DNA of 64,000 bases from JAFALK01 sp042701975 (GCA_042701975.1 CP170561.1:3968001-4032000), one strand, 5' to 3'. Shown: positions 1 to 13,079, counted from the first letter of the stretch. Notes: generated from the sequence alone by a model not told the origin. Numbers and translations are program-made.

Positions 1-226
1 GCGTGTGAACCTGATCCGGCATGCCGACCTGGCGCGCAAGGACGAAGCTGCCCTGGTCGGTCGCTGGGCCGCGGCCCTGGATGCCGATCGCCACCTCTAC
101 GAGCTGACGGCCGTGGTCGAGCAGGGCAACGCAGAGCTGCTGGACAAGCTGCTCAAGCGCAAGAAGCTGCCCGACCGCATGCGCCTGGCTGCACATGAGA
201 GGCGGCTGCAGATCGACGAGCCCTGA
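1..226 (+). CDS. C-terminal part of an unrecognised protein, cut by the window edge
   Basis: An open frame runs in from the left edge and stops with TGA at 224-226. A GTG at 5 could open a 73-residue protein, but the frame stays open to the edge and has no ribosome binding site in view, so this is probably the tail of a longer gene. The visible part is charged and helical, rich in Leu, Lys, Asp and Arg, with no signal peptide, membrane segment or known motif. Its stop lies two bases before the ATG of the next gene, so the two are very likely co-transcribed and translationally coupled. Being immediately upstream of DUF4157 genes it may belong to the same secretion locus, but that is inference from position only. 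Confidence 0.5.
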   Translation, partial: RVNLIRHADLARKDEAALVGRWAAALDADRHLYELTAVVEQGNAELLDKLLKRKKLPDRMRLAAHERRLQIDEP

Positions 227-228
227 GC

Positions 229-3157
<2,929 letters not shown>

Positions 3158-3161
<4 letters not shown>

Positions 3162-6046
3162 GTGATCCCGGTCCCCGCCCCATCCGCTCCGCGATCCAGC
3201 TCCCGTCGCACACTCGGCGCGAGTCCGAGCCGGGGCAGCAGGCAGCGCCGGTCGACGAGTTGCAGCGCCTTCAGAACCGCGTCGGCAACCGCGGCATGCA
3301 GCAGTTGCTGAGCAGCATGCCCGCGCTCCTGGGCCCTGGCACGCCGCTGCCGGCAACATTGCTAGCCGAGCACGAGCAGCGTTTCGGCACCGACCTGGGC
3401 CGCGTGCGCGTGCACGACCACGAAGGTGCCCATCAGCTGGCCCATGGCCAGTTGGCGCGGGCCTTCACGCTGGGCAGCGACATCGTGTTCAACCGGGGCT
3501 TCTACCAGCCGGGCACGCTGGCCGGCCAGCGTCTGATCGCCCATGAACTGGCCCACGTCGTGCAGCAAGGCGCCGAAGGAGGTGGCGCCAGCGGACCGGC
3601 CCATGAACTGGCGGCCGATGCCGCGGCGCAGGCAGCCGTGAGCGGTGTGCCCGGGCCGCTGCATGCCGGGCCGGCCGCGGCGCCGGGCATCCAGTGCGAG
3701 CCGCTCTCGCCCGCCGAGACCGCGAGCGCGAACGCGCCAGCTGGCACGTCCGCCGATGCCCAGGTGGCGAAGGTGATGCAGAGCATCCAAGCCGAGCTGA
3801 CCGAGCTGACGCCCCAGGTTAACAAGCTGGGCGCTTCGGTTCTCCTCTACCCTGCCGACCACGCGCTGAATGCTGTCAAGTACCTCGCGGACCGTGTGCG
3901 CCAGGACGAAAAGGCGGTGCGCGAGTTCGAAGTCGTGGCAGGAAACAGGGCCGCTGAAGTGCACGCCTACACGCTGCGCTTTCAGGCCTTGCAATTGACG
4001 ATGGACAGCGCGCTCGCCGTTGCGCAGGCCTGGCACGATGCCCATCCCTGCGGCGAAAGCCTGGGCATGATGAACGAGAGCGCAGGCGTCTGGCTGGCCG
4101 GTGCGGGGGAGAGTCAGTGGGACAAGGGCGGCTGGCATTACGTGCCCGGCGCGCTCGCTTATATCGGCTCCTTCGGCGTGGCCGTGGTGGACTCCGCGGA
4201 AAAGCTCAGTTCGCTGGGCTATCACGACGCGGCCACGGCCGTCTCGCAGGCCTACACCCGGGGCGACATCTCGTGGAATGAAGGCGAGGAGATCATGAGC
4301 AGCGCCGCCAAGCGCGCCATTGCGATTGCCTTGGTCACACGCGGCACCGCCGCGCTCACCAGCCGCCTTGGGGTCGCGGGTGCCGAAGCCACAGGGCTGG
4401 CGTCCACCACCTTGCGCTATGGCTTTGTGGCGGGGGCGGTGCCCGGCGGCTTGTCAGCAGTGACGTCCCTGGGCACACAGGCTCTCCTGACCAAGGGGCT
4501 GGAGGGGCAGTTCAGCAGCCCGGCTGCAAAAGCCATCTGGTCGCAAGGCATGCCACAGGGCAAGGACTGGGCGATCTCCATTCCCCTGGGCATCGTCATG
4601 GGCGGCCTGGGCGGCATGCGCGGCGTGGAGCTGGCCAACGACAAGCTCGTCGGCACCGTCATCAACACGCCCGAGGGGCCGATGCAGATCGCCGCCATCA
4701 CCAAGCTCAAGATCACCGCCAACCAAGGCAAGCTTGGGCTGAGCCAGCCCGGCGTCATGGTGCTCAAGCCCGTCGGCAGCCGCGTGGGGGCCTTGCCGCC
4801 ACCGCCGGTGTCCGAGCTGACGATGGTCTTCGACCCTCTGAGCAACTCCTGGGTCTATCCGGAGTCCGCTCGCACGGGCCTGATCAGCGTTACCGAAGGC
4901 CAGCCGGCGACGCCAGCAACGGGCGGCGCCACCGCAAAGCCCACGGCTGTGGCTGCGACCAAGCCCACCCTGCCGCTCGCAGCCAAGCCCACTCTGGCGC
5001 TGCCCGCGCCGAAGATCACGCCAACACAGGCTGCGCAGCCCACGGCCGTGCAGCCCTATGCGCCCCGTGTGATACCTGCCGCGCCGCAGCTGCCCGCGAG
5101 CGCGAAGACGACTTACGCCGGCCAACGCCAGATACAGGCCGAAGATGCCCTCGCCAGCGCCAACCAGGCCGCCAATCAAGCCCGCCAGGAGGCAGCGAAA
5201 GCCCAGGCCGATGTGGACGCCGCGAACGAATTGCTCAAGGAATCGGGGGGCAGCAAGGACGCGAAGTCCCTGCTGAAGGGTGCTGAGGCCGACCTGCTGC
5301 GCGCGCAGAACAAGCTCAAGCCACTGGAGCGCAGCGAAGCGGCCGCTCTGCAGGAGCGCGATGCCGTGGTGCGAGGCGGTCAGGAGCTGGCAAAGATCGA
5401 GAAGGAAATTGCCGGGCTCGACGCGCAGATCAAGAACGAGCTCGATCCGCCGGGCGGCTTCACTCGTGAGCAGCTCTGGGCCGGTCGCAGGCCCTATCAG
5501 ATCCCGCCAACCGGTACACCCGACGGCCAGCGATATCACGACCTCGAGCTGAAGCGAGGACGGGCCCTGGAGCGCCTGGGAGCCGAAACCAAGGGGCTGA
5601 CCAGCAGTCTCAGCGAGCAGGTGGATGCGGCCACACCCGGTGCAGCGGCCCGACCCTCGGCGCTGGCCAATGCCGCGCAGCTCGATCCGGTACTGCGCCC
5701 CGTCAACGGCACGCCCATCGACGTCACCACCGGCTTGCCGATGAAACGCACCGATTGGGCCACGGACCACATCATGTCGCGCTCTGAGATCGCCAGCGAC
5801 CCGCGCTTTGCCCGCCTCACGCCTTTGCAGCGCGACGCGATTCTGCTGGAAGTGCCTGAGAACTACCTGCCGATGACGCCCGAAGCCAACAGCTCCAAGC
5901 TCAACCTCACGGTGGACGAATGGATTGCCGCCCGCGCGGCCAAGAACAAGCCGCTGCCCAGCGAGATGGCCACCGCGCTGCGCGCCGCGGACCAGCGCGC
6001 GCGCAGCGCCGTCGAGGCGGCCTTCAACCGTTTCCTTTCGCCATGA
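3158..6046 (+). CDS. DUF4157 (eCIS core) protein with C-terminal HNH-like nuclease domain
   Basis: 962 residues, starting at an ATG that overlaps the previous stop (ATGA). Order of parts: VGN-GMQQLL motif (about 45-53), DUF4157 (about 70-140, HELAH at 129-133), a Gly/Ala-rich hydrophobic region (about 385-490), a Pro/Ala/Lys linker (about 585-650), a coiled coil (about 660-760), and a C-terminal domain with D870-H871-I872, N902 and N911-S-S-K914. The spaced DHI ... N ... N-x-x-K pattern resembles HNH/LHH-type nuclease toxins. The first 170 residues are close to those of the upstream protein, while the rest is unrelated, which is the hallmark of modular effector families. Probable role: a DNA-degrading effector delivered by an injection system not seen in this window. 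The nuclease call is by motif spacing only. Confidence 0.78.
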
Positions 6047-6660
6047 AGCTCAGCCTGCGCCTGCCCTCTGGCAAGGCCTTGGACGCCGAGGTCCAGGACA
6101 GCGGCGCGCCGCCCGCCCATGCCTGGTTCGAGCGCCTGCGCGCACCCGCCGCGGCGCTGAGCCCGGGGCAATCCGCAGAGGTGGCGCTGGACTGGGCCGT
6201 GCTGAGACTGGAGGACCGTGGGGGCGAGCTGCAATTGCTGGAGCCCGACTATGCCGGAGCGAACCTCGAGCGATTCGTCCCCGGCGTTGCCGCCACCGAC
6301 CGGGTGTTCGGCGCCCAGCAGCGCCTGACGCAGGGACTGCATCTCGCACCCCAGCCGGTCGGCGCAGCGCAGTACGTGCGGGTGGCAGAGTCGGCGCTGA
6401 ACCATGTGTCAGTCTTCGGCCACCGGCAGGCCGAAACGGCGCCAGAGTTCAGTGGCTGGCAGATCGTGGGCGTGGGCGCGGCCGAAGACAGCCCATTCGG
6501 GCAGTACAGCGTGCGCGAGCTGGCGCAACTTCGCCTGGCCTGGATGGTCGCGCTGTGCCTCCCCGTCGGCTGGTCGTTCCGCTTCACAGGCCAGACCCTG
6601 ATCGACTGCGCAGCGCCCGACGGCAGCACGCACGCGGTGGTTCTTTCCATCGATGTCTAA
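6043..6660 (+). CDS. Small soluble protein, candidate immunity protein for the nuclease effector
   Basis: 205 residues, from an ATG that overlaps the stop of the nuclease-like gene (ATGA), so translation is coupled. The frame is open further upstream, but only inside the preceding gene, so the overlap start is preferred. There is no signal peptide or membrane segment; the protein is acidic and mixed alpha/beta. I do not recognise a family. A one-to-one coupling of a small cytosolic protein behind a toxin-like gene is the usual place for an immunity protein, and this is the basis of the call. It could equally be a chaperone or adaptor for loading the effector. Confidence 0.6.
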   Translation: MKLSLRLPSGKALDAEVQDSGAPPAHAWFERLRAPAAALSPGQSAEVALDWAVLRLEDRGGELQLLEPDYAGANLERFVPGVAATDRVFGAQQRLTQGLHLAPQPVGAAQYVRVAESALNHVSVFGHRQAETAPEFSGWQIVGVGAAEDSPFGQYSVRELAQLRLAWMVALCLPVGWSFRFTGQTLIDCAAPDGSTHAVVLSIDV

Positions 6661-6758
6661 GTTCGTGCGCCCTTTTGGACCACACCACGAACGTCAGCCG
6701 TCAGATGGCGCGTCAGAGGAACTGCAAGGCGTTAGAGACGAAGGCCCAGAAAGCAGAA

Positions 6759-6789
6759 TGGCCCGCAATGGAAATTCCATTGCGGGCCA
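6759..6789 (-). terminator. Strong hairpin downstream of tRNA-Pro
   Basis: Perfect inverted repeat: arm TGGCCCGCAATGGAA at 6759-6773 and its complement at 6775-6789 with a minimal loop. It lies 10 bases past the 3' end of the tRNA. On the minus strand it is followed only by a mixed T-rich stretch (TTCTGCTTTCT), so it may act as a terminator or as a processing/stability element. It also separates the DUF4157 block from the tRNA. Confidence 0.6.
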
Positions 6790-6799
6790 ACTACATAGG

Positions 6800-6876
6800 T
6801 GGTCGGAGCGGCGGGATTCGAACTCGCGACCCTCTGCTCCCAAAGCAGATGCGCTACCAGGCTGCGCTACGCTCCG
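6800..6876 (-). tRNA. tRNA-Pro (anticodon UGG)
   Basis: A 77-nt cloverleaf on the minus strand. Acceptor stem CGGAGCG pairs with CGCTCCG, with discriminator A and an encoded CCA end (TGG at 6800-6802 on the plus strand). The anticodon stem TCTGC/GCAGA encloses the loop TTTGGGA, giving anticodon UGG. The T arm has the usual GTTCGAATC. It lies 9 bases past the addA stop on the same strand, so part of its transcription may be read-through from addA. Its 3' end faces the DUF4157 block, a common insertion site for mobile islands. Confidence 0.95.
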
Positions 6877-6885
6877 ACGAAGCCG

Positions 6886-9800
6886 CTATTCTAGCCCATC
6901 CACGACGGCCATCCGACCTCGCGCGCTGATGAGTGCTGCTCGCACCTCTTCACCGGGCTGCAAAGCGCGCACCGCGGCGACGTAACGGCGCATCTGCTCG
7001 ATGTACTCGGGCCGCGCTTCGGGCTCGGCGCCGAGCTTGTAGTCGAGCACCCACCAGCAGCCGTCCAGCTTGACGAGACGATCGAGGCGCAGGTCCTGGC
7101 CTTCGAAGCTGATCGACACCTCGTTGCCGGACCAGGTCAGGCGCGCGGCATCGAAGAACGGCGCGCAGTCGGGGCTGGCCAGGATGGCCTGCACGCCGCG
7201 CGTGAGGCGCTCGTGCGCGGCCTTGTCCAGACCGTACATCTGCGCGCAGGCGGCGATCAGATCGGCGATGGCGAGGCGCTGGCCCGGCTGGCTGCTCCAT
7301 TCAAGCACACGGTGCATGGCTTCGCCGATGCGCGCGGCGAGCGCGTCGTCGGCAGGCGGGCGGGCGGCAGCAGCAGGCGGCGGCGACCAGCGCGGCAGTT
7401 GCGCCAGCAGGTTGCGGGCCGGCGCCGCTGCTACGTCCAAGGTTTCATCGGTCGCCCACGGCGAGGCGCGCTCCTGCAGGCGACTCCACCAGGTGGCGCT
7501 GCTCGGCGCGCGCGCCCCCACGGTGCGGCTGACGACAAGTTTTGACTCGGCGCGCGTCATTGCGACGTAGAGCGCGTTGACCTCCTCGCGCTGGCGCTCA
7601 TCGCGCTCCACGTCGAGCAGATCTTGCAGTGCCGGCGGCGCCTTGGCTTCCGACGAAACAAAGGCAACGCGGCGCGGCACCTGTTCGTAGACGGGCCAGT
7701 CGACCAGCAGCGTCGAGGTCTCGGCGCGAGCCGGGCCGGCATCGGCATCGAGCAGGAAGACGACCTGGGCTTCAAGGCCCTTGGCACCATGCACGGTCAG
7801 CAGCTGCACAGCATCGGCATGCGCGGCGAGTGGCAGCTCGAGCAGCCGGCTCTTGAGTGCACGGACGAAGCCATAGAGATGGACGAAGCGGCCACCGTCC
7901 AGATCGAGCGCCAGGGCCAACAGCGATTGCACGGCGTGACTGCGCGCCGGCCATTCGCTGGCCGATGCGCGCCGGGCCAGACGTTCCAGCAGCTCACCTT
8001 CGCTGACGATGGCGTCGAGCAACTCGTGCGGCGTGAGGCGCTGCGCCGATTCGGCCCAGGCCGCCAGCAAGCGGCGAGCGCGGGCCAGCGGCTCGCTAAC
8101 GCCGGATTCCAGCGTCATCAGCACCGACCACCAACTGCGCCGGGCCTCAACACGGGGTTCGCCCAGCAGCTGCACGCTGCCAGCGGCGCGCGCCAGCATC
8201 AGCAGATCGCCCTCCTCCACACCGAACAGCGGGCTGCGCAGCGCGTGCGCCAGCGAGAGGTCGTGATGGTGCGAGGCCAGCACATCGAGCAAGGCCATCA
8301 GGTCACGCACGTCAGGGGCTTCGAGCAGGGCCTGGTTCTCTGGCGCCGCGTGCGGCACGCCGGCCGCGCGCAGCGCTTCGGCCAGCACGCGCAGGCCTTC
8401 GCGCTTGCGGGCCAGCACGAAGATGTCACCCGGCGCCACGCCCTCGGCCAGCAGCTGACGGATGGCCTTGCAGACCTCGCCGGCTTCGACGGATCGGCGC
8501 GCCAGCTCCGGCTCATGCCGCGCCTCAACCAGGCTGGGTCGCCAGTCCTTTCGCAGTTCGCGGGCCGACTTTTCCGCAGCCGGCACGTCGAGCTTGTAGA
8601 GCCCGCCTTCGCGCGAAGACGCCGTGGTGTGCGTGCGGAATCCCGGCTCGCCGTCGAACACGGCGTTCACCGCATCGAGAACGCCCTGGGCGTTGCGCCG
8701 CGTGTGGTCGCAGGCCAGCGCCGTGCCGGCCAAGCCTTCGACCAGGAACTCGCGCGCCGCCGCAAAGATGCGCGGCTCAGCTCGGCGGAACCGATAAATG
8801 CTCTGCTTCGGATCGCCCACGATGAAGACGCTCAGCCCCTGCCCCGCCCCGGCGCCCACATAGCTGGACAGCCAGCCGTGCAGTGCATGCCATTGCAAGG
8901 GGCTGGTGTCCTGGAACTCGTCGATCAGCAGGTGGCGCAGCTGCGCATCGAGCCGCTGCTGCACCCAGCCGGCCAGCTCGGCATCGCCCAGCAGAGCCAG
9001 CGCACCGCGCTCGATGTCGTTCATGTCCACGAGGCCACGCTCGCGCTTGAGTTCGTCGAACTCGCGGCACAGCAGCAGCGAGAGCCGCGCCATGCCGCCG
9101 TGGTCCAGCCAGGCATCAAACTGCGCAGCGGCGGCGGCCAGGCGCGAGAGCCGGTCGCACACCGCCTGCTGTTCCGCGCTGTCGCCCAGGCCCTTGCGCG
9201 GTTCGGCATCCTTGGTGAAGAGCGCGGCGAAGACGGCGTTGAAGTCATCGACACCCTGCTCGATAGCCGTGGCCGCGTCCTGCGCCTTCTTGCCCTTGGC
9301 CTGGCCCAGCTGCCGCGCCAGGGCCAGCAGCTCGGCGCGCATGGCAGGGAACAGATCGAGCGGATGGGCCAGGCCGGCGCACTCGGGCATCAGGCTCGAG
9401 GCGTCGGGCATGCTGTCCATCAAGCGGCCGTGAGCGTGCGCCAGACGCAGCTCCACGCGCTTGGCAAAGCCGGCTTCGAGCCAGCCGCGCAGCTTGTTGC
9501 GGCCGTGGCGCAGGATCATTTCCTGGTGCTCGGCCAGCAGCGCCGGGTCCGCCAGCAAGGCGCGATGGAAACGGCGCCAGAGCTCGGGCATCAGCTCGGA
9601 TTCGTCCTCCAGCAATTGCAGCTCGGGCGAGATGCCTTGCGAGCGCAGCAGCTCGAGCGGTGCCGCGCGCAGCAGCTGTGCGAACCAGGCGTGGAAGGTG
9701 CGGATCTCCACAAAGCGGCCGCCGCGCAGCAGTTGTTCGTGCAGGCCCGCCAGGCGCGACTCGGCGGCACGTGCTTCGCCCTCGCTCATGCCGCGCAGGC

Positions 9801-10089
9801 GCAGTTCGGCCACGCGTGTTTCGGGCGATGCAAGCGCGAAATCGCCCAGCCATTTGGACAGCCGTTCGCGCATCTCGCCCGCGGCCTTGCGGGTGAAGGT
9901 GATGGCGACGATCTGCTGCGGTTCGGCGCCGGCCAGCAGGGCCCGCAGGATGCGCGAGACGAGCATCCAGGTCTTGCCCGCACCGGCGCAGGCCTCGACC
10001 ACGACGCTGCGTGCCGGGTCGCAGGCGCGGGCGTAGAACGCCGTGCTGTCGGCCAGACGGCCGTCGATGAAATAAGCAGCGCTGGTCAT
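6886..10089 (-). CDS. addA: UvrD/AddA-type helicase-nuclease subunit
   Basis: 1067-residue superfamily 1 helicase with a C-terminal nuclease, partner of the gene just upstream; the pair should process double-strand DNA ends for recombination repair. Visible motifs: Walker A ACAGAGKT at residues 33-40, FTRKAAGEM (motif Ia region), IDEFQDTSPLQW (Walker B and III), GDPKQSIYRFRRAEP (IV), LTVHGAKGLE (V) and a C-terminal WWVLDYK nuclease core. The start chosen is the ATG at 10089, which overlaps the addB stop (ATGA); a longer open frame upstream is only the addB shadow. Databases often name this family simply UvrD-helicase domain protein; the AddA name rests on the fused nuclease and the neighbour. 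Confidence 0.88.
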   Translation of the reverse strand: MTSAAYFIDGRLADSTAFYARACDPARSVVVEACAGAGKTWMLVSRILRALLAGAEPQQIVAITFTRKAAGEMRERLSKWLGDFALASPETRVAELRLRGMSEGEARAAESRLAGLHEQLLRGGRFVEIRTFHAWFAQLLRAAPLELLRSQGISPELQLLEDESELMPELWRRFHRALLADPALLAEHQEMILRHGRNKLRGWLEAGFAKRVELRLAHAHGRLMDSMPDASSLMPECAGLAHPLDLFPAMRAELLALARQLGQAKGKKAQDAATAIEQGVDDFNAVFAALFTKDAEPRKGLGDSAEQQAVCDRLSRLAAAAAQFDAWLDHGGMARLSLLLCREFDELKRERGLVDMNDIERGALALLGDAELAGWVQQRLDAQLRHLLIDEFQDTSPLQWHALHGWLSSYVGAGAGQGLSVFIVGDPKQSIYRFRRAEPRIFAAAREFLVEGLAGTALACDHTRRNAQGVLDAVNAVFDGEPGFRTHTTASSREGGLYKLDVPAAEKSARELRKDWRPSLVEARHEPELARRSVEAGEVCKAIRQLLAEGVAPGDIFVLARKREGLRVLAEALRAAGVPHAAPENQALLEAPDVRDLMALLDVLASHHHDLSLAHALRSPLFGVEEGDLLMLARAAGSVQLLGEPRVEARRSWWSVLMTLESGVSEPLARARRLLAAWAESAQRLTPHELLDAIVSEGELLERLARRASASEWPARSHAVQSLLALALDLDGGRFVHLYGFVRALKSRLLELPLAAHADAVQLLTVHGAKGLEAQVVFLLDADAGPARAETSTLLVDWPVYEQVPRRVAFVSSEAKAPPALQDLLDVERDERQREEVNALYVAMTRAESKLVVSRTVGARAPSSATWWSRLQERASPWATDETLDVAAAPARNLLAQLPRWSPPPAAAARPPADDALAARIGEAMHRVLEWSSQPGQRLAIADLIAACAQMYGLDKAAHERLTRGVQAILASPDCAPFFDAARLTWSGNEVSISFEGQDLRLDRLVKLDGCWWVLDYKLGAEPEARPEYIEQMRRYVAAVRALQPGEEVRAALISARGRMAVVDGLE

Positions 10090-12728
10090 TGCCAATCGTC
10101 CTTGCGGCAGAGGCCGCGCATCGCGCAGTAATCGCAGGCCGTGCCCTCGCCCAGGGCTGGCAATGGTGCACCGGCGTGAAGCTGGCGCAGGTCCTCGCCC
10201 AGGCCGTCGATCAGGGCCTGGGCGGTGTCTGCCGCATCGGGATGCTCGATCTCGGCCAGGCCTTTGCCGTCGTCCAGCGCGAGATAGCGCGCCTTCAAGC
10301 GCGCACCGTCTTCGGCCATGAAGGCAGCGTAGACGGCCAACTGCGTGTCTTCGAGCGGCTGCTTGACCATGGACTTGAGCCGGTCCACGGAGCTGGTCTT
10401 GTAGTCGATCAGCACATGGCCTTCGGGGCTGGTGTCGATGCGGTCGATGCGGCCCTGGAGCTGCAGGCCAGCCAGCGGCGCATCGCTCCATGGCATGACA
10501 GAGCGCTCGATTTCGCCGGCCTCGAAACGCTGGTCAACAGCCTCGGTCGCCTGCAGCCAGTCGAGGTAGCGCGGCACAAAGCGCTCGAAGCTGGCCTCGT
10601 AGGGCAGAAATTCCTCGGCCGCCAGGCCGTGCTTCTCGGTCTGCTGCCGCGCGCACTCGCGCAGCCAGGCCTCATCGTCCAGTTCATTCGGACGGCCTTC
10701 GTGGAAGGCCTGTAGCACGTCGTGCAGCCAAGTGCCGTAGTCGCGCTTTTCGAGCTCGCCCTCCAGCTCCTCTTGCTCGCGCAGGCCGAGCAGCACACGG
10801 CCGAAGAATTGGTACGGGCACTGGCGCAGCGACTCGACAGCGCTGGCGCTCAGGCGGGCGGGCAGCAGGCCGGGCGCGACGGCGGCGGCGCGCGCGGGCG
10901 TATCGGGCTCGATGGCTTGCGACAGGCGTGCATCGCGCCATTCGGGCAGCGGCGGCAAATGGGCTCGGGCCAGGGCCAGATTGAGGCGTTCCACGAGCGG
11001 GCTCGGTGCCAGCGGCTCGGCGCCCACGGCGGTTCGACGCAGCAAGGTCAGCGCAGGTGCGCGCAGCAGCTGCGCAAAGGCGAAGGCTGCGGCCTGACGC
11101 TGAGAATCGAGGTCAGGCAGGCCAATCGCCGTGGCCTGTGCATCGCTGATCAAGGCAGGCAGACGCGCGCTCAAGCCCAGCCCCTGCGTATCGGCACCTG
11201 GCAGGACCACGGCATTGAAGGGCCGCAGGATGACCCGAGCGAGCGGCGTCACAACGACCTGCGGCGCCTCGGCGGTCTCGGCGGCGAACTGCTCGCCTTC
11301 GAGCGTGTCGGACAGCCAATCGCGGAATTCGGACTCCGTCAGCACGGCCTGCTGCAGCACTTCCTCATGCGCGCTGCCGGGCCAGGGCGAGCGGGTGAGC
11401 CAGAGCACGTCGAGCACCTTCTCGCCGGCCTCGTGCTCGCGCAGGGCATCGAAGCCTTGGGCAGCGCGCAGCGCGCCTTGCAGGCCCTGGATCCAGCTCA
11501 GCAAGGAACGGCGCGAGGCACCAGCCTGCAGGTGGGCCAGCACGGTCTTTGCCCGCTCCCAAAGTCGGGCGGCAGGGACAGGTAGAGAGGCGATGTCGAG
11601 CGCCTGCAGGCTGCGCCAGCCGCGTGCGCGGCAGCGGGCTTCCAACAGGTCCACGGCGTCTGCGCCACAGGCTTCGCGCAATTCCTGCGCGGTGCGGGAC
11701 TTGAGCCAGGCCAGCAGGTCGTCCAGGCTTGCACCGCGAGCGGCGGCGCGCAGCAGCGCCATCAATTCCGCAGCGGGGGGCGTTGTGGCCAGGGTCCAGC
11801 CGGTTTCGTCGCCGACGGTCACGCCTTGACGTTCCAGCAGCGCGCGGATCCGGCGGACCAGCACGCGATCCTGGGCGACCAGCGCGACCGGCCCGCGGCC
11901 TTCGATCAGGTGCTGAAGCACGGCAGCGGCGCTGCATTGGGCCAGGTCTTCGAACTCGGCGCAGCCCACCTGCTCAACGCGGCCCAGCGGCAGGGCGGCG
12001 TCGAGATCCACGTCGGCGATCAGCTTCAGCGCCGGGACGCTCACGGCGCCCAGCAGCGCATCGGCCAGCGGATCGGCGCCGCCGGCCTGGATCGCGATCC
12101 AGGCACCGGCCTGCAGCCCGAAGAGCGCATCCGTGGGCGGTATGCGCCCATCGGCCGCTGCCCATTCGACGGCCACAAGCGACAGCGCGCGCTCGATGCC
12201 GGCCGGACCGGGATTCACGCCGAGCACTTCGCGGGCCTGGTTCCAGAAGGCCTCGCGGGCCGATGGCGCCACGGAAGCGCTGGCGTAGAGCAGCGCGTGA
12301 GCCAGCTCGACCAGCCGTGCCACCGCCACACGGTAGGCACGCTCATCGCTGCGGCGCAGCTCCTGGGCCCAACTCTGCTCGGCCAGCAACTGGGTAGCGC
12401 TCAGGGCGTCCACGGCAGCGTCGAAGCTGATCTGGCCCGGCTGGGCGAAATGGTTGGGGCCCAGCGCAGCGGCCAGGCTGTGCGTGGTTTCCAGCCGCGG
12501 CGCCCAGCCGCCCAAGCGCGTGAAGGCACGCCGGGCCGGGGCCAGGGCCTGGGCGAAAGGCAGCAGCACGATGGCGTCCCGCGCGGGCGCACCCTGCCCG
12601 GCCAGCCAGCCGGTCAGGCTTTCCGCCACGCGGGTCCAAATCTCCTCCGAACCGTAGCCCTGCTCAAGAGGCAAAGAGATCACTTGCAATCTGTCGGGTC
12701 TCCCTGATATGTCAAAATCATTGTGCAT
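10086..12728 (-). CDS. addB: PD-(D/E)XK nuclease / AddB-type subunit
   Basis: About 880 residues. The C-terminal part has the RecB-family nuclease motif (VLIDYKTSS) and cysteines placed as in the AddB iron-sulfur nuclease: LRQCPYQFF upstream and CDYCAMRGLC at the very end. The N-terminal part is an inactivated helicase-like scaffold without a good Walker A. It pairs with addA, which it overlaps by 4 bases. The start is uncertain: ATG at 12728 leaves 21 bases to the divergent trxA ATG, so the promoter would lie inside trxA. A GTG near 12680 would leave a normal intergenic space and would also free the likely trxA promoter. Confidence 0.82.
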   Translation of the reverse strand: MHNDFDISGRPDRLQVISLPLEQGYGSEEIWTRVAESLTGWLAGQGAPARDAIVLLPFAQALAPARRAFTRLGGWAPRLETTHSLAAALGPNHFAQPGQISFDAAVDALSATQLLAEQSWAQELRRSDERAYRVAVARLVELAHALLYASASVAPSAREAFWNQAREVLGVNPGPAGIERALSLVAVEWAAADGRIPPTDALFGLQAGAWIAIQAGGADPLADALLGAVSVPALKLIADVDLDAALPLGRVEQVGCAEFEDLAQCSAAAVLQHLIEGRGPVALVAQDRVLVRRIRALLERQGVTVGDETGWTLATTPPAAELMALLRAAARGASLDDLLAWLKSRTAQELREACGADAVDLLEARCRARGWRSLQALDIASLPVPAARLWERAKTVLAHLQAGASRRSLLSWIQGLQGALRAAQGFDALREHEAGEKVLDVLWLTRSPWPGSAHEEVLQQAVLTESEFRDWLSDTLEGEQFAAETAEAPQVVVTPLARVILRPFNAVVLPGADTQGLGLSARLPALISDAQATAIGLPDLDSQRQAAAFAFAQLLRAPALTLLRRTAVGAEPLAPSPLVERLNLALARAHLPPLPEWRDARLSQAIEPDTPARAAAVAPGLLPARLSASAVESLRQCPYQFFGRVLLGLREQEELEGELEKRDYGTWLHDVLQAFHEGRPNELDDEAWLRECARQQTEKHGLAAEEFLPYEASFERFVPRYLDWLQATEAVDQRFEAGEIERSVMPWSDAPLAGLQLQGRIDRIDTSPEGHVLIDYKTSSVDRLKSMVKQPLEDTQLAVYAAFMAEDGARLKARYLALDDGKGLAEIEHPDAADTAQALIDGLGEDLRQLHAGAPLPALGEGTACDYCAMRGLCRKDDWQ

Positions 12729-12749
12729 TCCGTGCAAGGACCCACCGCC

Positions 12750-13079
12750 ATGAGCAGCGAACTGATCAAACATATTTCCGACGCATCTTTCGACACCGAC
12801 GTCATCCAATCCGGCAAGCCCGTCCTCGTGGACTACTGGGCTGAGTGGTGCGGTCCGTGCAAGATGATCGCCCCCATCCTGGACGACGTCTCCAAAGAAT
12901 ACGGCGAGCGTCTGCAGATCACGAAGATGAACGTGGACGAGAACACGCAAGTGCCGGCCAAGTTCGGCATCCGCGGCATTCCGACCCTGATGCTCTTCAA
13001 GGACGGCCAGTTGGCCGCCACCAAGGTCGGCGCCCTGTCGAAGGCCCAGTTGACGGCCTTCCTGGACCAGCACCTATAA
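12750..13079 (+). CDS. trxA: Thioredoxin
   Basis: 109 residues, a standard TrxA length. The redox site WCGPC has its cysteines at C34 and C37 and is followed by KMIAPIL; the conserved cis-Pro loop GIRGIPTL is present. It is the cytosolic disulfide reductase that serves ribonucleotide reductase and other targets. The start is the ATG at 12750, with an AAGGA ribosome binding site at 12736-12740; an in-frame GTG at 12723 is earlier but lacks that site. It is transcribed away from addB and is followed by a GC-rich hairpin and then rho, an arrangement common in this order. Confidence 0.97.
   Translation: MSSELIKHISDASFDTDVIQSGKPVLVDYWAEWCGPCKMIAPILDDVSKEYGERLQITKMNVDENTQVPAKFGIRGIPTLMLFKDGQLAATKVGALSKAQLTAFLDQHL

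Noticed and set aside
7624..10131. 835-codon plus-strand open frame
   Set aside because: Mirror of addA codon bias; no domain, His/Gln/Arg-rich shadow composition.
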